Source: Adhaeribacter radiodurans (GTDB lineage: Bacteria > Bacteroidota > Bacteroidia > Cytophagales > Hymenobacteraceae). Taken from it: 64,000 nt of DNA. The notes under the pieces were generated by a model that saw only the letters and a program-made list of their open reading frames with translations, was not told the DNA's origin and ran no database searches. The stretch lies in NCBI RefSeq assembly GCF_014075995.1, contig NZ_CP055153.1:3472001-3536000 (forward strand), written 5' to 3'. Both the position numbers and the translations under genes were made by a program. Shown here one piece after another: positions 60,483 to 64,000 of the stretch; within the stretch, counting starts at the first letter, position 1; the number at the start of each line of letters is the position of its first letter.

Positions 60483-60559
60483 ATTTAGAATTAATCTAAA
60501 TTATTTGGAGGAAATACCCATAGCATTTATGTTTGTATCAATTTAGAATTAGTCCAAAT
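60483..60559 (+). promoter_or_regulatory. Promoter flanked by two near-identical 19-bp operators, TonB receptor gene
   Basis: ATTTAGAATTAATCTAAAT (60483-60501, arms ATTTAGA / TCTAAAT) and ATTTAGAATTAGTCCAAAT (60541-60559) differ at two positions. Between them lie TTTG (60504-60507) and TATGTTTG (60528-60535), 20 nt apart, an exact Bacteroidota promoter. The second operator begins at the expected transcription start and ends 7 nt before the ATG. The layout is that of a tightly repressed gene; an iron-responsive DtxR/Fur-type repressor is the likely binder, by inference from the regulated gene. Confidence 0.72.
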
Positions 60560-60566
60560 AAAATCT

Positions 60567-63023
60567 ATGAAAAAAATTATCCTCCAATTATACCTTATAC
60601 TTTTTTGTGTTCTTTCTGAAAACAGCGCGTTGGCCCAACTAAAAACCGGCAACGTTCATGGTCGTATCCTCACCTCGGATGGTAACCCTGCGGGTTTTGT
60701 AACGGTTGGGTTAAAAGATTTGCCGGGTGGTAGCATGTCCGATGAAAACGGAAACTATCGCCTTAACCGGATTAAAGCGGGTAGCTATACCTTGCGGGTA
60801 AGTGCCGTAGGTTTAGAGCCACAAGAAAAACCCATCGACATTTCGGCCGGGCAATCGTTAACGGTAGACTTTACCTTGCAAGAGAGCGCCGCCCGGTTGC
60901 GAGAGGTAATTGTGCAAACCAGCAAACCCAACCGTTTTGCTAAAACCGAAAGCCCGTTTGTAGCCAAAATGCCTCTGAAAAGCATTGAAAATCCGCAGGT
61001 TTACAGTGTTGTTACCAAAGAATTACTAAATGAACAATTGGTTTTTACCGTGGATGATGCCGTACGCAATGCCCCCGGTATTCAGAAAATGTGGGAAGCA
61101 ACGGGTCGGGGCGGCGATGGAGGTAGTTATTATAATGCCCGCGGTTTTATTTTGCAAAGCCAGCTACGAAATGGTATTGCCGGTAATGTTACCAGCACCA
61201 TTGATGCCGCTAACTTAGAAAGATTAGAAGTTATTAAAGGCCCTTCGGCCACACTTTTTGGTAGTTCTCTTACTTCTTACGGTGGCTTACTAAACCGGGT
61301 AACTAAAAGACCTTACGATTATTTCGGGGGCGAAGTAGCTTTATCCGGCGGCAGTTATGATTTTAACCGGGTAAGCGCCGATATTAATACCCCTTTAGAT
61401 AAATCTAAAAAGGTACTTTTCCGGCTAAATTCGGCGTATAACTACGAAGGTAGCTTCCAGGAAAATACCTATAACCGCAGCATAGCGGTGGCTCCCAGCT
61501 TAATTTATCAGCCCACTGACCGCCTTTCGGTGCATGTAGATGCAGAAGTATTTTCGGGTCGCAACACGGGTAAGCAAATTATCTTTTTCTACTATCCAGC
61601 CGCTGCTTTAGGTGCTACCCGCGCCGATCAGTTAAATATAGATTATAAAAACTCGTACCGGGGCAGTGGTCTTTCCCAAAAATCCAGAAGCACCAACTTA
61701 TTCGGTCAGGTTAACTATAAAATTTCAGAACATTTTACTTCTTCCACCAATTTTACTTCCAGTCACAGTTTCTCGGATGGGTTCGGATCTTATTTTTACC
61801 TGATGCCCGATAACCTGGTGACGCAAAACGAAGCTGATGCGGGTAAAGCCAATTATTTAGCCCGGGCTGACCAATCAACGGGTAATAGCAAAAGCCAGAT
61901 ACTGGAAATTCAACAAAATTTCAACGGCGATTTTAAAATTGGTGGTATGCGAAACCGGGTAGTTTTAGGTTTAGACTTTTTCCATACCAATTCCGACCAA
62001 AACTTCTTCGGCAGCAACTATGATATTGTTCCCCTGAATGTACCGGATTACGATTACAGCACCTTTAATAAAACCAACATGGCGGCCAAGTACGCCACCG
62101 GAGCACCGGATTTTACTTATCCCATCATCAATAAAACCAACACTTACAGCGCTTTTGCTTCGAATGTTTTAAACCTGACAGATAATTTTAGTGTTTTAGC
62201 GGCGCTGCGGGTAGACCGGTTTGTTAACAAAGGCGATCATACTGGTGGCACTATTACCGAAGGATACGAACAAACAGCGCTTTCTCCTAAATTTGGTTTG
62301 GTATTTCAACCGGTAAAAGACAAAGTAGCCTTGTTTGCTAATTATCAGAATAGCTTTAACAACCAGGGTACCTTCAATGCTTATAACCCAACCGATCCAA
62401 CTAAAGGTTTAGCCAGCATAGCCGAGTTAGAACAAGCCAACCAGATGGAAGGTGGGGTAAAATTAGATTTATTAGCCGGCAAACTGAGCAGTACTATTAG
62501 TTATTACGATATCCGGGTAAAAAACATTTTACGTTCCGACCAACGTGCCCCGGCAATAGCTCAGATTCAGGATGGTACCCAATTAAGCAAAGGAGTAGAA
62601 GTAGAAGTTATTGCCAATCCGTTTAGAGGATTTAACGCTGTAGCCGGCTTCAGCTACAACGACTCCAAATTAGATAAAGCCGATGCCGATGTAAACGGCC
62701 GTCGCCCCTCTACGGCTTCTTCTCCTTACCTGGCTAATTTCTGGTTAAGCTACCGCCTTCCGGAAACCGCTATTAAAGGGTTAGGGGTTGGTTTTGGCGG
62801 AAATTACGCCAGCGATAATAAGATTATGAACAGTGTTTCGATGGGTGAATTTAGTTTACCAGCCTACACCATATTAGGAGCTACAGCTTTTTACGAGCAA
62901 ACCAAATACCGGCTGGGATTAAAAGTAGATAACCTGACCAACGAACGTTACTGGATAGGCTATACCACCATGAATCCGCAAAAGTTAAGAACCATTGTGG
63001 GCAGTGTATCATATAAATTTTAG
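60567..63023 (+). CDS. TonB-dependent siderophore receptor
   Basis: 818 residues. Signal peptide ending 'NSALAQ'; a carboxypeptidase-regulatory-like domain (about 27-112, 'VHGRILTSDGNPAGFVTVGL'). The plug follows (about 130-250) with 'VDDAVRNAPGIQKMWEATGRG' and 'LERLEVIKGPSATLFGSS', and then a 22-strand barrel ending in Phe ('GSVSYKF'). The 'YNARGFILQSQLRNGI' plug and 'YDIRVKNIL' loops fit the FhuE/FpvA-like siderophore class. There is no STN signalling domain, so it does not signal through a FecR protein. Confidence 0.93.
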   Translation: MKKIILQLYLILFCVLSENSALAQLKTGNVHGRILTSDGNPAGFVTVGLKDLPGGSMSDENGNYRLNRIKAGSYTLRVSAVGLEPQEKPIDISAGQSLTVDFTLQESAARLREVIVQTSKPNRFAKTESPFVAKMPLKSIENPQVYSVVTKELLNEQLVFTVDDAVRNAPGIQKMWEATGRGGDGGSYYNARGFILQSQLRNGIAGNVTSTIDAANLERLEVIKGPSATLFGSSLTSYGGLLNRVTKRPYDYFGGEVALSGGSYDFNRVSADINTPLDKSKKVLFRLNSAYNYEGSFQENTYNRSIAVAPSLIYQPTDRLSVHVDAEVFSGRNTGKQIIFFYYPAAALGATRADQLNIDYKNSYRGSGLSQKSRSTNLFGQVNYKISEHFTSSTNFTSSHSFSDGFGSYFYLMPDNLVTQNEADAGKANYLARADQSTGNSKSQILEIQQNFNGDFKIGGMRNRVVLGLDFFHTNSDQNFFGSNYDIVPLNVPDYDYSTFNKTNMAAKYATGAPDFTYPIINKTNTYSAFASNVLNLTDNFSVLAALRVDRFVNKGDHTGGTITEGYEQTALSPKFGLVFQPVKDKVALFANYQNSFNNQGTFNAYNPTDPTKGLASIAELEQANQMEGGVKLDLLAGKLSSTISYYDIRVKNILRSDQRAPAIAQIQDGTQLSKGVEVEVIANPFRGFNAVAGFSYNDSKLDKADADVNGRRPSTASSPYLANFWLSYRLPETAIKGLGVGFGGNYASDNKIMNSVSMGEFSLPAYTILGATAFYEQTKYRLGLKVDNLTNERYWIGYTTMNPQKLRTIVGSVSYKF

Positions 63024-63042
63024 TTAAAGCAACTTTCATTCG

Positions 63043-63068
63043 ACTCTCCTGCCTTAAAACAGGAGAGT
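63043..63068 (+). terminator. Weak hairpin between TonB receptor and PepSY genes
   Basis: ACTCTCCTG pairs with CAGGAGAGT around an 8-nt loop. Only a short T/A-rich stretch follows, so it may reduce rather than stop transcription into the PepSY gene. Confidence 0.5.
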
Positions 63069-63086
63069 TATTATAAAATTTCAGCC

Positions 63087-64000
63087 ATGAAACCGGAAAA
63101 AAGAAGATTAAAATATTGGATCGGTCAGCTTCACTTATGGCTGGGGTTAGCTTCGGGGTTACTGGTGCTTTTTTTAGGCGTTACTGGTTGCATACTCGCT
63201 TTTGAACGCGAAATTGAAAACGTTACCCAAACCTACCGGTTTACTCCGGTGCAAAAGCAAGCTTTATTACCCCCTTCTGCTTTAAAACAAATTGCCGATA
63301 AAGAGTTGCCGGGAAAGCACGCCCACAGTGTTAGTTATGAACCCGGCAAATCGGCGCAGGTAGTTTACTTTAGTTTGGCCCCGGAATATTACTACAGCGT
63401 TTTTCTGAACCCCTATACCGGAAAAGTGCTGCAAGTAAAAAACATGGACGAAGATTTCTTCCGGATTGTAATTATGGGTCATTATTATTTATGGTTACCT
63501 CCCACCATAGGGCAACCGATTGTAGCGACGGGTACGTTAATTTTTGTTATTCTTTTAATAAGCGGTCTGGTACTTTGGTATCCTAAAAATAAAGCGGCCC
63601 GCAAACAACGCTTCTCCATTAAATGGAACGCCAAATGGCGACGGGTAAATTACGATTTACACGGTGTACTGGGTTTTTATATGACCTGGGTAATTATTTT
63701 TATTTCTTTTACCGGGTTGGTCTGGGGTTTTCAGTGGTTTGCCAAATCTACTTACTGGCTTGCCTCGGGCGGTAAAAACCTGGTTGTTTTTGAAGAAAGC
63801 TTTTCGGATACTAGCAAAGCCCAGGAAGTAAATTTAAATCAACCAGCTATTGATATATTGTGGCAACGCGCCCGGGCGGCTCATCCAAACTTTACCGGCA
63901 GCATAGATGTACACGTACCCGACAGCCCAAAAGCCGCCATTGAAGTAGCCCTAAACCCCGATACCAAAACCTACTGGAAAACCGATTACCGCTATTACGA
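63087..64000 (+). CDS. PepSY-associated transmembrane protein (3' end cut by window edge)
   Basis: From ATG 63087 the frame is open to the window end (304 codons). 'KYWIGQLHLWLGLASGLLVL' is the family opening helix, with a PepSY periplasmic region after it ('YYYSVFLNPYTGKVLQVKNM'). Then come 'IVIMGHYYLWLPPTIGQPIV', 'VNYDLHGVLGFYMTWVIIFI' and 'FTGLVWGFQWF'. His residues in the helices could bind haem. These proteins follow siderophore receptors and are thought to reduce ferric siderophores in the inner membrane. It is 63 bp after the TonB gene. Confidence 0.92.
   Translation, partial: MKPEKRRLKYWIGQLHLWLGLASGLLVLFLGVTGCILAFEREIENVTQTYRFTPVQKQALLPPSALKQIADKELPGKHAHSVSYEPGKSAQVVYFSLAPEYYYSVFLNPYTGKVLQVKNMDEDFFRIVIMGHYYLWLPPTIGQPIVATGTLIFVILLISGLVLWYPKNKAARKQRFSIKWNAKWRRVNYDLHGVLGFYMTWVIIFISFTGLVWGFQWFAKSTYWLASGGKNLVVFEESFSDTSKAQEVNLNQPAIDILWQRARAAHPNFTGSIDVHVPDSPKAAIEVALNPDTKTYWKTDYRYY

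Noticed and set aside
59119-63023. FecI/FecR/FecA-type signalling module (sigma, anti-sigma, TonB receptor)
   Set aside because: The anti-sigma is a soluble cupin protein without the FecR fold or membrane helix, the receptor lacks an N-terminal STN domain, and a terminator plus a separate operator-controlled promoter lie between them.
1-64000. CRISPR array, tRNA or rRNA genes
   Set aside because: No regularly spaced direct repeats, no cloverleaf with the conserved TTC-loop sequence, and no rRNA core sequence was seen on reading both strands; a covariance-model scan would be decisive.

Overview
This window is chromosomal DNA from a Bacteroidota bacterium, most likely a Cytophagales/Hymenobacteraceae-type environmental or soil organism (Adhaeribacter-like is my best guess, made by recognition and not by search). 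The evidence is the gene content: SulP/carbonic anhydrase, secreted Gfo/Idh/MocA and ThuA sugar enzymes, an MbnP/MbnH copper cluster, NUDIX-type sugar regulators and a TonB receptor with a carboxypeptidase-regulatory domain. It also fits that Shine-Dalgarno sites are weak or absent, that AT-rich intergenic DNA surrounds moderately GC-rich genes, and that several promoters fit the Bacteroidota consensus (TTTG, about 20 nt, TAnnTTTG).

Layout. 1-11.7 kb is ordinary housekeeping and stress content: an EamA exporter divergent from a CGNR regulator, an alditol-oxidase-like flavoenzyme, an MFS transporter, an Ada-type alkyltransferase followed by AlkB, an NAD(P)-binding protein, an aldo/keto reductase, a DinB protein, a secreted lectin-like protein and a VOC protein. 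11.7-16.4 kb is an accessory island. It has two tandem secreted proteins that share a near-identical leader and a C-terminal Gly-Gly-Cys, a divergent membrane-anchored winged-helix regulator, a TIR-domain gene with an apparent frameshift, and long palindromes that resemble integron attC sites. 16.4-23.6 kb has a lipoprotein, an Asn/Gln-rich protein, carbonic anhydrase plus SulP behind a two-component system, and a NUDIX-fold regulator. 23.9-28.8 kb is a complete xylose operon (xylB, xylA, Na+ symporter).

29.6-35.7 kb is a copper/haem cluster on the minus strand: diheme peroxidase, a small Cys/His protein, MbnP, MbnH, an outer-membrane protein, a lipoprotein, SCO and cytochrome c, the last six nearly gapless. 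36.3-44 kb holds secreted or periplasmic sugar-modifying enzymes and an altronate-dehydratase-like gene. 44-46 kb is a second accessory patch with an attC-like site, an orphan gene and decayed gene ends. 45.7-54.2 kb carries a MidA-type methyltransferase, a broken DUF2784 gene, a LEA14-like protein and the transglutaminase / alpha-E / circularly permuted ATP-grasp trio. 54.3-64 kb has a second sugar isomerase, an MFS exporter, a YdjC deacetylase, a HGSNAT-like acetyltransferase, an ECF sigma factor with a soluble cupin anti-sigma, and an iron-uptake pair (TonB receptor plus a PepSY protein) under what looks like a double operator.

The least explained content is (i) a dispersed GC-rich, strongly structured repeat of about 200-300 bp that occurs alone or as head-to-head pairs of two subtypes, (ii) the attC-like sites beside the TIR gene and the 44 kb orphan, and (iii) the leader-sharing Gly-Gly-Cys proteins with their divergent membrane regulator. 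I saw no tRNA, rRNA, CRISPR array, transposase or integrase.
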